Source: Sabellastarte sp. h YS-2021 (Eukaryota > Annelida > Polychaeta > Sabellida > Sabellidae). From it: a stretch of 64,000 nucleotides of DNA. The position numbers were made by a program, and so were the translations under genes. The DNA lies in the NCBI GenBank assembly GCA_964017235.1, contig OZ024940.1:3906001-3970000 (forward strand), read 5' to 3'. The notes beneath the pieces are model-generated. The model saw only the letters and a list, made by a program, of their open reading frames with translations, ran no database searches and was not told the origin of the DNA. Positions 1-12,500 of this stretch are shown here, one piece after another (position 1 is the first letter of the stretch; the number at the start of each line of letters is the position of its first letter).

Positions 1-98
1 GATTCAGGTGCAGTCGTGTAAGGGCGCATCGTGATTCAGGTGCAGTCGTGTAAGAGCGCATTATGATTCAGGTGCGCAGCCATTTAAGAGCACATTAT
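1..98. repeat. 32-bp tandem repeat at window edge, about 3 copies
   Basis: Units beginning GATTCAGGTGC start at 1, 33 and 65. The first two are nearly identical and the third has diverged and is about a base longer. The array probably continues to the left of the window. No coding signal is seen. Confidence 0.8.
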
Positions 99-501
99 GA
101 ACTGGGGGTAGTCATGTTGAGTTGTGTACTATCAGGCGAGTTCTTCACTATGTTACAGATTAATGTGAAAATTACAAAATTTAAACTGACTTTATTTCTA
201 CATGCCCATTGTGATTTTTCAAGGCATTCTAATAAAGATTGCAATAAAATGGTCAATTTTTGTAACTTTTTATGAGAAATAGCACACTTAGAAAAATTCA
301 GAAAGATCCGCCTCACCTTTTGAGTATTGTCCACCAAAACGATTTAATTAAGTCGTTGAAACTATATTGACCACAGGACTTTTTGAGAATATTTTTTTTT
401 TGTCCAGAATACTAGTTGTTGACCAGCCAAACCAGCAGAAAAGCCAGTCCTCTATTTACTACCTTAAGCATTTATTGTCAGATCAAATAAACACATCCTA
501 C

Positions 502-675
502 CTCTATTCCTGGTCTGTAGAATGTAGCAAGACTTCCCCTGTGCTGGACACGTGACTGTGTTGGTCTCGCCGGTGATGTTTTGTGGCGCTGTGACGCATT
601 CGCTGGGACCTTTGGCGTCCTCCACTGCGTCAGTGTCGTACTGACAGAAGTAGCACTGTAGCTTGGCTTTAGGGT
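502..675 (-). CDS. Ly6/uPAR (LU) domain protein, N-terminal half-domain exon (partial gene)
   Basis: This minus-strand exon encodes the first half of an LU three-finger domain, a disulfide-rich extracellular fold usually GPI-anchored or secreted. It is bounded by an acceptor (CTTCAG) before 675 and a donor (GTAGGA) after 502. It starts and ends in phase 1 and carries about 57 full codons. The opening LQCYFCQY has the C-x-x-C start typical of LU domains, followed by CVTAPQNIT with an N-glycosylation site (NIT), then further cysteines in TCPAQGKSC. The exon at 4815-4654 has the matching CVTSPQNIT block, so the two are paralogous. The exon for the second half should lie before base 1. No separate signal-peptide exon was found between this exon and 2588. 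It may therefore be a second LU domain of the upstream gene rather than a separate gene. Confidence 0.72.
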
Positions 676-1129
676 CTGAAGTGAAGGCACAAACACTAGC
701 ATTACTGCGGGTTTTAGTTCTACACAACCAGTTAATGTTTTCAAACTCAACTGATAGCCTCCGTGCCCCTCAGACTGACTATTTTCGGGGACATCAATTG
801 AATTTTGATATATATTTCACTTATTTCATAGTTTGGTCCTTTTTAAAGCAATGTTGGCATATAATGTACAAAATTAAACAGAATGACACGGGCTGTGTAA
901 ACAGCAATATTTTGTTGTTCTACCTGCACACATAGAAGTAAATTAAGTTTTAAAATATTTTAAAATATTTCCTTTGATCTCAATTAACCTCGGTCAATAG
1001 AATGTGTCGTCATGGCCTGAGATTGATTGAAATGTCTTTAAATGGCAATATATCCATATTTAGCACTACCATGGTTTAATTTCAATACAAACTTGGCAGA
1101 ATTATTTCCAAAAAAGTGAGTATGTATAG

Positions 1130-2280
1130 TAAATATGTATTTGGAATTCCGTATAGTGTATTTTGAATTCCAAATACATATTTGGAATTCCGAATAGGGT
1201 AATAGGGAATACCCTATTCGGAATTCCAAATACGTATTCGGAATTCTCAATACATATTTGGAATTCCGAATAGGGTATTTGGAATTCCAAATACATATTT
1301 AGAATTCTGAATAGGGTATTTGGAATTCCGAATAGGGTATTTGGAATTCTGAATACATATTTGGAATTCTGAATAGGGTATTTGGAATTCTGAATACATA
1401 TTTGGAATTCCGAATAGGGTATTTGGAATTCTGAATACATATTTGGAATTGTGAATAGGGTATTTGGAATTCTGAATACATATTTGGAATTCCGAATAGG
1501 GCATTTGGAATTCTCAATACATATTTGGAATTCCGAATAGGGTATTTGGAATTCCAAATACATATTTAGAATTCCGAATACGTATTTGGAATTCCGAATA
1601 CTTATTTAGAAAACCGAATATGTATTTAGAATTCTAAATACGTATTCGGAATTCCAAATACCCTATTCGGAATTCCAAATATGTATTGAGAATTCCAAAT
1701 ACCCTATACGGAATTCTAAATAGGCTATTCGGAATTCCAAATACGTATTCGGAATTCCGTATAGTGTATTTAGAATTCCAAATACGTATTTGGAATTCCG
1801 AATAGCCTATTTGGAATTCCGTATAGGGTATTTGGAATTCTCAATACATATTTGGAATTCCGAATAGGGTATTTGGAATTCCAAATACGTATTTAGAATT
1901 CTAAATACATATTCGGTTTTCTAAATAAGTATTCGGAATTCCAAATATGTATTAGGAATTCCAAATACCCTATTCAGAATTCTAAATAGGCTATTCGGAA
2001 TTCCAAATACGTATTCGGAATTCCGTATAGTGTATTTAGAATACGAATTTCCAATACATATTTAGAATTCCGAATACGTATTTGGAATTCTGAATAGCCT
2101 ATTTGGAATTCCGTATAGTGTATTTGGAATTCTAGATATGTATTTGGAATTCTGAATAGCGTATTTTGAATTCCGTATATCATATTTGGAATTCCAAATA
2201 CGTATTTAGAATTCCAAATAGGGTATTTGGAATTCTGAATACATATTTGGAATTCCAAATCGGATATTTTGAATTTGGAT
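1130..2280. repeat. GGAATTCC-centred tandem array with alternating orientation
   Basis: About 1.15 kb consists of 20-21 bp units built around GGAATTCC or GGAATTCT, joined by blocks such as GAATAGGGTATTT and AATACATATTT. Two unit types alternate to give a dimer of about 41 bp. Unit orientation flips several times (near 1200, 1620, 1800, 1920 and 2040), giving long inverted repeats. Open frames across it are products of the repeat and are not genes. It lies inside the LU region. Confidence 0.93.
1588..1942. repeat. Near-perfect long palindrome inside the GGAATTCC array
   Basis: The left arm begins at 1588 with GGAATTCCGAATACTT and the right arm ends at 1942 with AAGTATTCGGAATTCC. Reading outward from a centre near 1765, the arms match almost base for base over about 165 bp each, including the distinctive non-repeat block AGAAAACCGAATATG. 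The match continues imperfectly past both ends. Confidence 0.85.
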
Positions 2281-2395
2281 GGCGGTTCCAGGCTTTTGTA
2301 ATATCTCCATGTACTATAGGACTCAAAGTGCTATATAACCCATCCGACTGTACAAGTACAGCCCAAGCTCTCAAGTTACTGATATTCCCCTAACT

Positions 2396-2530
2396 GAAAG
2401 ACAGGGGCTCAAGGATGACCATTTATCAATGTCTTTGAGGCTCTTTAGCCAGCCACACAGAACCGCCATTTTAAGTGGGTCATCCGAGCCACTATGTATC
2501 TGCCTATACCTGGGCTTTAACCCACGTCCT
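2396..2530 (-). mobile_element. tRNA-derived SINE, family B, fragment
   Basis: Shares the blocks CAAGGATGACCATTTATCAA, CCGCCATTTTAAGTGG and GAGCCACTATGTA with the copy at 15930-16123 and, more loosely, with 48480-48715. Read on the minus strand, the tRNA-like head precedes the GCCATTTTAAGTGG body. This copy lacks part of the head. Confidence 0.65.
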
Positions 2531-2587
2531 CTGTGTTCCTAAGCCACACTTTCAGCGTACACTTTAAATCTCTTCTAGGTTCCTCAC

Positions 2588-5343
2588 CCTTTGTAGTCGT
2601 ACTGGAGCCCGGCATGTGGGTGGTGGTGGCCGGAGCCTCGTTCTGGTCGTTGCACAGACTGGAGCTGCTGCAAATGCTCGCACACTCCCTCTCGTAGTCG
2701 TCCTCGGTGCATCCCTCCATCCTCTCGCCGCAGCCTCTCCTCAGGTGAAGGATTTCTCCATTGACTACAACAGACAGGTGTGGTTACATTGGATACTGTG
2801 TTAGGCAAACTTCATCAGTCGATTTTCCTTATTTTTTTAAGAAGAAGGGTAAACATTCCGTATAAAATGAGAAAAATATTGATTCTGATCAAAGTTTGCA
2901 GATAACAGAAAAACTACTTTTGAAAAGAAAACCTTCTCGCAGTAATTTTACATGAAAAGGGGAAAAAATAGTTAAATCACCCCTGCTTTCATTTGCTGTG
3001 TGTTCTAATTGGTAAATTAAAGCACTCTAACTGGTGATATTTGCTGAAATACACCCAACTACCATAGATCATACACGTATACTCGGAATTTTGGAACAAA
3101 AATCAAATACAGTTTCAGTTACATGTACACAAATTCAGCAAGATTGATCCACATTACACAGGTGTACCTGCTCATTTCACCATTACTAATCCCATTCTAA
3201 TTATGAGTCCCAGTTTTTCCCACAGATACAACCCTCTGGGCTTTTGTGCCACGACAGTGTTATTATCTTGAATGTCTCACCAGACGCCTGAGTATTTGGG
3301 GCAAAAAGAGCCAACTTAAGCCTGAGATTTGGCTTTGACCTTTGAGAGTTCACCCTTGGGCTATGTTTGTGAGAATCGTGTGGAGTTGGGAAGACATTCA
3401 ACCATTATGCAGGATGCTCCCAAAATTACTCGTAACATAATTTGCAGGAGCAATTCGCAAAAGTCACCGTTCATATTTTATTCCTTTTGGGGTTATGTCA
3501 TTTTACAAGGTTTGCACGTTTTGTAACTTATTCACAGGCTAATTCTTTACTGGTGTTTAACATATTATTCCTCTTTCTTTCAGGTTCCGTATCAAATTCT
3601 GTTGTCTTTTGGAGATTCTCTGATCCCTGAATGTATGCCAAATTATTAGTTAACATCAAGAGATCACCTTGGCAGTAGTTCCGATAACATTCCTTACAAT
3701 TAGTGATATTTCATCCCCCTTTCACACTGCAGGCTGTACATCCTGCGGTTAGAAGTTTTACTCAGAGGCGGAACCGTGCCCAGGTCACCCCATTTTGTCC
3801 GAGTTATTCACACTACAGGCAGATGGCCATTGATTGGACAGGGTTTTTTAACTGTCAGTAACAGTAGGATGACAGTACTACAAACGTTGGTCACCGAGAA
3901 GCAACCTCCATTAACCTTAACTCACCTTAGGTAGCCATCGGATGAACATGTGGCAAAACGACCAATACCTTAACTCACCTTATGTCGCCGTATTACCCCG
4001 AAAGACAACTGAATCACTACCTTATGTACACCGTGGACCACACCTTTGGTTACCGTAGTAAGAAATTCATATGCGCATGTGCAAAATCATGTGCGCATGC
4101 CCGTGGTACCGAAATCAGAGGGGGGAAATTTCATACATTTCGAAACTTACGAGGGATGCGTAAGGATTGGGACGGTTCGCCACTGACTCACAAGGTCGCA
4201 AACGGATGTCAGGCAGTGATCCAAGGACAGGGACATTTCACCAAATGCGGATTGCCGCAGGTGATAATGGTTGTAGTGTGAAAGGGGTATCAGGAACCTA
4301 CATGAAAAGGTTGTTTGGTGTTAACAGGAAGTTCCCAGGAACTGGTTCGAGAATGTCTGGGGACACAAAGTAATACAGAACAGCCCCTTAATGTCCCTGC
4401 AGCCATCAAACAAGAAACTAGGGGGCACTTGTAGAGTGCAGACCTCCACCAAAGCACCTTGCAAAAACTTGGGATAATTTTTTTGTATCCAGAATTTTTT
4501 ATCCAGATCTTTCCTAAAATGTTGTCTCTTCTTCTACCCACATGCAAAATTTTGAAATGATCTGTTCATTACTTTTGGAGGTATTTACAAACAGACAGAC
4601 AAGCTCACCCCAAAACATAACCTCCTGGTGGAGGTAATCAGACATGTACTCACAGACTGCAATCCTCTTTTCCACATGACAGATTTTGTACAGGTCACAC
4701 TTCACCTGGTTCTCCGTGCTGGTGATGTTTTGCGGGGACGTCACGCAGTTGTAGCCTTCCCTGCTGGGGTTATCATTGTACGCACAGGCATAGCACATGA
4801 ACTGGGCCTCCGTGGCTAAAATATAAGCAAGAGAGAAATAAATATTCAAAACCATTGATACCATAGGTTTTGTAAGAAACGTGAAGCTGGCCAGGCCATA
4901 TTTGGGTGAATTAAATAAAATGGTTGGATAACAGAGGTTAGGTCCTCCATGTGAGTTCAGCTCAAATTATATAAACCAACTCATAATGACCAGAACAGCA
5001 GTTTCATTTGTAAATATTTTAGAACTCCCCAAACAAGCTGTGACAAGGGGACATCCTAGAACCGCCATTATCCGACCTTCTGTCATCTCCAAATTCCGTT
5101 TTATGAACCAACTTCCACTCTCCGAAGTTTTATATTTTCCTTATTAAGTTCCTTATACTTAACCAACTCCTACATTTTATGACCCTTCTGTTATCCAAAA
5201 TACAATCTTATTTTTCAGTGTGGTCGGATAACGAAGGTTTTTACTGGCCATATATTGCAGTTAATTATCAGCTAACCAATTTACTCACCTCTCAGGCTTG
5301 CCAGGAGAACCACACAGATGTGCAATGTATGTATTATATCCAT
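2588..5343 (-). CDS. Ly6/uPAR (LU) domain cell-surface or secreted protein
   Basis: Three coding exons read right to left: 5343-5289, 4815-4654 and 2764-2588. Exon 1 begins at ATG 5343 and encodes an 18-residue signal peptide, MDIIHTLHICVVLLASLR, ending in phase 1 at a GTGAGT donor. Exon 2 (acceptor TTTTAG, donor GTGAGT) carries the LU start FMCYACAY and CVTSPQNIT with an N-glycosylation site, then KCDLYKIC. Exon 3 (acceptor TTGTAG, donor GTGAGG) carries RRGCGERMEGC, YERECASIC and the hallmark terminal Cys-Asn in SSLCNDQ, followed by a Thr/Ser-rich stretch (ATTTHMPGSSTTTK). All joins are phase 1, as in vertebrate Ly6/uPAR genes. Exon 3 also ends in phase 1, so at least one more exon is needed: either a GPI-signal exon not recognised here, or the LU exon at 675-502. 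Ligand and function are unknown. Confidence 0.8.
3716..4287. mobile_element. Non-autonomous TIR element, about 570 bp
   Basis: Bounded by inverted ends: CCCCTTTCACACTGCA at the left and its near complement TGTAGTGTGAAAGGGG at the right. No transposase frame is present. An internal block around 3990-4150 (GTGGACCACACCTT, AAGAAATTCAT) recurs inverted at about 43110-43300. It sits in the LU gene intron between exons 2 and 3. A target duplication is not clear. Confidence 0.65.
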
Positions 5344-7919
5344 CTTGCTATCACAACCATTGTTGTCAATGCACAACATACAATTTGCAAGATTCAATAG
5401 TTTCCAAACTAAAAGATTGATACTTTTTTCTACTGTTTAATTTACCCCACTTCTTTTTAATTTATTCCACTTAGTCTTACACTTGCTGGTAAAAAATTCT
5501 CATTGTTTTTTGTTAAAAAAATTGTATATTTATGTCACTGTATAATTGGTGAATTCCACATTTTCTTGAACGTGTGAAAATACGAAAGATACTTCAAGCC
5601 AAACCAATATGATATTAATGTCAGAACTGAAATGACATATTTTCTCTACAGGAACCAATGAAAGGTTCCTTTTTTCTGCTGTTTTCTGGTCTAATTTTAA
5701 CAAGTTTCAGTGTTTTCTTTAGTTAAAACAGTCAGGGCTTGTATCTGAGTAAAACATATCTGAAACCGTGTGGACTGTACAGGTCTTTAGTGTAGGTTTC
5801 CAAGTGTACGATTTGAGATCAGCGATTTATGGGGGAGATTTATTACATCGTAATTCCATCCATGTAGTTATATATGACAAAAATGAACAAATGAGAAATG
5901 ATTGACCAAATATGGCCAAAACTCCTTCTGAATGGGAAAAACTCGCAGAAACACCTTGTAAGACTTCAGAAATCTCTGTCACAATACTCACATCGACCAC
6001 TTGAAAACATGCACTTATTTCCGAACCTCTCTCATAAGATTTTGTATATCAACATCAGGTTTCAAGTGTAGATATGCAGTTAAACTGTTTTTAATACACA
6101 CAGACAACACTATTAAGATAAGCTGATACCATTCTATTCCAGTAAAACATGTGTTTATATTTATTAAATTCAATAAAACAATTTGAGATTCCTCCACTAA
6201 AAACACAGTAATTCACTTTGTTTTTGTTTGGGTTGGTGATGTATACAACAGACATAGGTCATGGTTTGCATCATTTTAACAACTTTAAACAAAGCGTACC
6301 AGCCAGGACATACACTCATGATTAACAAGACAGATTTTTATCATTGTTGACCTTTTGTCCCAAGATAGCAACATGATGTCAGTGTGAAAGCTTCAAAAAT
6401 CTGTCCAAAACATTCATCTCAGTGAGAACTACCTGTCACACTGCCCTGGTACAGTGTATTTCTGGCTCAGTTTAGAAGTCTGGTGATAAAGTTATCATGG
6501 AGCCTTAATGTGTCCATATACTTTGGTCACCGCTGTCGTGAGTAGAGAGATTTTTGGCATTAACACTCTCAGCAGAAAACTAGACCAGCTAGCTTTACCA
6601 AATTCGCAGGATATCTTCATTGGGAGGTAGGCTTCCCTGCGACTGAAATTAGCCTCATTCTGAAAAACAAGATGGCCACCCTGGGCGTTTCTTGGAAAAT
6701 TATCTACCTTTTTCTACTGGCTGGTTCTCATAACTTAAAGGTTGACCTCTTCAGAGGTGATATGTACAACGTATGTATGTGCACTCTAAAAGCATGCAGA
6801 CATTTGACCTTGAAGTTCTTCATTCAAGGTCATCCACAGGGTGCCCAGTGTAATGGACTTAAATAGTGTTTATATCTCCCTTATTATTGGTCCTGGAAGT
6901 TTGGTATGTGAAGCCAACCTATAGGAAATCATGGGTTGGGAATCTTCTGTTGTGGTCAGATTTGACCTTGGTCTCCTCCTTTAAGGTCAAGTGGGGATAG
7001 CCAAACTTAAAAGTGCTTATAACACACTTATTATTGGTCCTGGTGGTTTGCAATGTGAAACTAACCTATAGGAAATCATGGGCTAGGAATCTTCTGATGT
7101 GTTTAGATTTGACCTTGGGCCACTCTTTCAAGGCCAGGCGAGGGTAGCAAAACTTGACAGTGTTTATAACTCGCTTTATTGGTATAGTAGTTAACAAGTC
7201 TTTCATTTTATCAATGTGCTCTTACCTCTTGTCGTGGATTCATATCCATTTCATGGAATTCATGGAAGACCTGCCTTTTGGCATTACCTGAAAGGGATAT
7301 AGAATACCACCTTTTATTCAATACAGGGAGGCAATATGTATCTAAAACATTTGCTGTGCTAAGGGGTGGCATTCTTGCTGGGTATTTGGGTTGATATGTC
7401 AAATTTGGGGTTGGTTTTTTCCATGAAAGACATGACTGAAACACTTGTTCTATAATTTTCAGTGACAAAATTTGTTTGCAAAAAATATCACACCTTTACA
7501 TATTATGCCACTTGCCCTCATTCTAAATTGTAAGTACAGAAATACATGAGAGTTCAAGGGTTCAAGGGTTGGTAGCTTAACCATAGTTGGTCTGTCAGGA
7601 ATCATGTAAAGTTGTTTCCAAAACTATATTTTAAATAAAATTTTCCCCTTGCGTATAACATTATAATGACAGGTAAAAAGTTAGTACATTTCTTTTTTTA
7701 TCAATTCAGTGTTTCATGAAAGTGCCGTGCTTAATTTAAAAATAAGTTTTTAAAAATGCACAAATTCGACTGAACTCCATTAAGCCTTTAAAATTGAATG
7801 CTGTTTGTGCCAGCCTTTTTCGAATCAAGTGCATATTTTTGTCTCTGCACTTTAACGTGTTCAGTTAAACGTTTGGTTTTTCTTTAAAATATCTATTTGG
7901 TGTTTCGGGATAAATTATA
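5344..7919. other. Spacer between the LU gene and the RING gene
   Basis: No convincing exon was found apart from a doubtful signal-peptide-like frame at 6672. The interval separates minus-strand LU exon 1 from the plus-strand RING gene, so the two are transcribed divergently. It contains the tandem duplication at about 6864-7165 and AT-rich sequence. Confidence 0.5.
6864..7165. repeat. About 150-bp tandem duplication
   Basis: Two consecutive units share TTATTATTGGTCCTGG, AACCTATAGGAAATCATGGG and GAATCTTCTG-TGTG-TCAGATTTGACCTTGG in the same order at about 150 bp spacing. A partial third follows at about 7165 and a weaker match precedes at about 6780. The units have diverged. Confidence 0.8.
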
Positions 7920-8037
7920 ACACTTCGTAGTTCCGCGCAATAGTACTTTCCCTTTCGCAAAAACGAAATCCAAAATCGCACTTCCTTGTTTATGTGTTTA
8001 TGTAAACAAACTATCGAAACTGTCGATCTAGCACAAA
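7920..8037 (+). promoter_or_regulatory. Putative non-coding first exon / promoter region of the RING gene
   Basis: A locally CpG-containing stretch (GTTCCGCGCAATAG, TTTCGCAAAAACG) ends at 8037 in a consensus donor GTAAGT. The first coding exon starts with an acceptor (TTTTCAG) only two bases before its ATG at 9570, so an upstream untranslated exon is required. This is the best candidate seen. The transcription start is not defined and no TATA box is evident. Confidence 0.35.
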
Positions 8038-9569
8038 GTAAGTGCCAGTATAAATTAAAGTTAGAATATATTTTAATTTTCTACCCATGTTACGTTATGT
8101 GGTGTGTAAATACAAGTTGTCAATAGTTTTAGCTATCCACATCTCTTTTTTTATGACCATAACACAAGTTTAGCCATATTATCGCCCGATCAAGGGGTTG
8201 GTAAAACGAAAGTACTAAATTACGTGTGCTATGACTACGGAAGGTATCACATCTAAGTGCATAGCCTTTTAAGTTGGGAAGGGTTTATATAGACCTCTCG
8301 GTTTTTTAATAATACTTAGCCACTCAAGTTTGTCCGTTAGGTTTATTACAGTAAACTTGTCAAGAAGCATATATACAGTCTAATTATTGATATAACCGGG
8401 GAAGTTACTGCCTTGCTACCATTTATTGACAGATAGTATTAAACATGCATAACTCAGCAAGCAGTCACCTCCAAATCTAGTAAATCGGGTAGAATTGTCT
8501 CTCAATAGAAGAATTTCCAAATATATAGCCATTGCTTAAATATGAACATTATATTTACAGGTGTCAATAACTGGTACCCGGTGGTAATTGGTAGCAAGGT
8601 AGTAGGGGTGGCTCCTTATAAAAAGACAGCTTTTTCCACCTACTTTTCCCATCTGTGGTGGGTCTGCATCCAAACATAATTGCTACAAGAACTCCAAAAT
8701 GTACAAAAATATTGGATTAAAGAATGCTATTTCTTCAGCTTTAGTGTTTGTGTCCAAAAATATTTTAAATGTTAATTTTTTGCATCACAATAAAAAGAAG
8801 GATTAGCTTTGGAGAGATGCAAAATGTTTTAAAAGTGTTTTCTTAGACTATGACTGAATAAATCTTTAGTATATGGGACATCAATTATTGGTTTAAACAA
8901 AATGTAACTTTACTTAGTGCTGCTGTGGTGACTTGCCAACTTGAATTTCATATGGTTTATGGTCAAATCATGAATCTGTTTTATTCCAAAATTCAATTTC
9001 CAAAACTCAAGTATAAGTATAATAAATGCCAACCATATACAAATAAACCACTTACGTGTACTCACATAAAGTAATAAATATAACACTTTTTTGGTTATCC
9101 TTAAATTTATCTCTTATGACTCCAGACAAGATTTTCTCCATACAAAATATGACCTCATAATACTATAGTACACCATTTATTAACAGTCCAGTGCCCTTGA
9201 TCATCATTTTTTGAAAGTAAATGTGGCAAGTTTTGTTCCAAAATGGTTAAAAATAAAGATTATGAAAGAAGGCATACTACTGCCTGTTTGCTCAGGTTTT
9301 GTTTGAAAATATTGTTATTGACTCAAGTTAACTTGACAGCAGTGTATTAAACTCATGTTGATACTGCAATGGCTCACAGGAGCACTAGTTTAGGTTACAT
9401 TTATAAAGAAATGTGTAGAAATTAGGACCCAGTTTGTCCAAATAAGCGCCATGTTTTTGTCGGCATAGGTTTTCTCCAAAATAAAGTGGTCTCATGGTAC
9501 TAAATTGTCCAGATACATCTGCAGCATCCAAGGCAAATAATTGAAATTTTTACTTTACCTTTTTCAGTG

Positions 9570-12500
9570 ATGGCTGTTTATTCACCTACAGTTGATGATG
9601 AAGCATTAGCAAGAGCTTTACAGGTGAGATATACAGCTGTCTAGTCTTGTCAGGCATTTATGGTATTTTAATGTCTCTGAAAGCAGATATTAAGGTGTAA
9701 AAATTAAGTCTTGTACAGTATATTACTCTTGCTCAGTTTCAGAGCCTCTAAATGGCTGCATGTTGGCACAAAAATATTTACATAGTTTTCAAGGTCAGTA
9801 GAACAAAATTCATTGTTTCATAATAATAGCAAAAATTTTGCTTTATACTTTTTTTCACTGGCATCTGAAAAAACTTTAAAAATGTTTTCTTTCTATTTCT
9901 CTGAATAACTGTGTCTACACATCCTATTTGCATGTTCTTAAACATGATCTGCACTTGTTAAAATACATGAAACCCAGATTTTCATTGAACAGAATACAAA
10001 GATAAAATGAATTTTTATTGGTTCAGGCACAAAACGTACTACCTTGTCCAACGGTACAATCTCTATTACCTTGCCCAGGATAAAACCCCAGAACCTTCAC
10101 TCCAAAGTGCAGTCACAGAAACCATTTAGAATTTTCTGTATTTTAGTATGTAAGTAAGAAGCATTTATAAAGCACTGAAATTGATGTAACCATCGTCTGA
10201 GACGCTGATGTCCTAAAAGGGATAGTCCAGTTCAAGAAAGAGGTCAGTATCCATATTAGTATGTTTATGATATTTTTTGTATTTATTTATTCATTTTTTA
10301 ACCAGGAGCAAGAAGATGCTGAATGCCATAGTACAGATGAACATTTAGCCCAGAGACTGCAGGTAATGTACCTGGGTGAACCCTCCGTTAAATCTGTCGT
10401 CTTAAATTCAAGGAGCTGGATACAAAATTAGTAGCAGTTGAAAATGTTAGGGTATGTGAAAAGATGACCTGTGAAACAGGACATATATTATTGAAGGTAA
10501 ATTCACTGAAAGGGTCATGGAAATTCTCTCACACAATAGGGGATTTCTGATTGGGATTTTGTAGCTGCATAGCAATGTATTTTGTGGCAAGATCACTGTT
10601 TTAAGGTTGAGCGTTATTGAATATGATATGGTCATATAACTTTGTGTCACATAAATTATTTTAAACTGTAATATGTTAAACTTTAATGTATATATATATA
10701 TATATTGAAAGTCAGAACCATTGTTGACCAATACAGAAATATCAATATATTATCTTTGCATTCAGTCAAGTGTCTCAATCCAAAAAATAAACACATTTAC
10801 CCTCTCAACATGTAGGATAAATCTCGTCAAGAATTGCAGGAGGCAGATATGGTCGCGGCTGTTCGTCAGCAGAAACAAGAGGAGTGGGGCTTTCACAGTG
10901 TTCAGCGAGAGGACACAAAGTTTGCCATGTCGCTCTATAACGGGGAGGTGACAGGGAAGCTGCAGGTAGGGTCCAGTTTATTAACTTTATGTGCCATTTC
11001 AGCCGACAAATTAATAGAAAGTTCATCTTAGCATTGGACATTCACCAGATTGATTGTACGGGTCAAGGAGGGGGGAGGGGCGGGGGGTCTCAGTGGTGTA
11101 GCAGTTAGAGTGCTCACCTTCAACATCTGAGGTCGCCGGTTCGAATCCCAACCCCGGCACATCATGTTGGAAAGTTGTTACTTGCTGATGCCCGGTGGTT
11201 TACAGTGCAGAATCTTGACCAACTGGTATGCAATGGTTCCTCCACCCATAAAGTATCAGTCATCGTATGACCCTGGTTGTTGAATGTGACGTAAAACAAA
11301 ATAAATCTAAATCTACAGGACTACAGGTCAAAGCTGCAGTAGGCATCCCGTTCAAAAGTTGAGAATATATCGGGACAGGCTAGACATAAATGCAAACTGC
11401 AAAGAAAGAAACTCGAGTTAAACCACTATTATAAAGATGTATCCCCCCCATAGCTTCTTTATTAATCCTGTGCAACTTATCAATCATTGAAGTGCCAACT
11501 CGAGAGATGTGACCGATTCATTCGGTCACTGATTGCTTGTTAATCCTGTGTCTCCATGGTCCTGAGTGCTGACTCTTTTCCTCACTCCTGGATTTTGAAT
11601 GTATGAATTGGCACACTTGTCTGCTTTTGTTTACAGAAAAGGAGAACAATGGAGATTGAACACTATAAAATAATTCCAGTTTCAAAATCAGAAATGATAT
11701 TGTAAGATATTTAGAAATTAAAAAACGTAATTTTTAAGCTAGATAAATAAAAAAAAAAAAGTAAAAACTGTGCAATCACGAGTTCTACCCCTGTTGACCA
11801 GGGTTTTTTCTCACCACTATTTTGATATCAGATTTCAGACCTGTGGACATGGTTTCAAGGCTGCAGACCAAACGTCTTGATGAATTTTGAAAATCAAATG
11901 AGAAATGTTGTAGAGAAAAAAGACTTGAAGTTGTTCAGGTACATATACTCAGAGACCAGTGTAACAAACTACATTTTATCAATATTTTTTAGCCATCACT
12001 ATTTTCATAATCTGGTAGTTGTGTTGTTTTTTTAAGGATGAGATATGTGATGAAGAAATAGCCAAGCAATTACATGAGGCTGAACAGGAGTAAGTACAGT
12101 TAATGTATAAACATTTGTAAGGATCTTAACTGGCTAGAATATACTGAATTATAAAGACCAAAAGTGGCCAGGCAACCCAATTTGTGTACATTTATCTGAA
12201 GGGAAATAAATGGACAATCATTGATAATAGAAGAGAAAGTGATACAGACAAAATACTGTGTGATAAAAGGGTGTGAAAAAAATAATATTCATAATAGTAT
12301 TATGGACACCTAAAAGTAACCAGTCTTTATAATAGAAATAAAGTATTCAGGTTGGTACTTTATGACCTCTGTAAAAGAAGGAACTTTTGGCATAATGGAC
12401 TCTCACTACCATGCTCGTCCATTATCCACCCAAAGTCCAGCCATTTATAGAGCTGATAAAGCACTCGTCCTCAGACTTTACTTCTACAATAGGTCAGTGG

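Noticed and set aside
1-98. CRISPR array at the window start
   Set aside because: The repeats are directly adjacent with no unique spacers, and the genome is eukaryotic.
1102-1563. 153-codon minus-strand open frame
   Set aside because: Lies wholly in the GGAATTCC array. The peptide is a periodic IPNTLFGIPNMY-type repeat in overlapping frames, so it is a product of the repeat.
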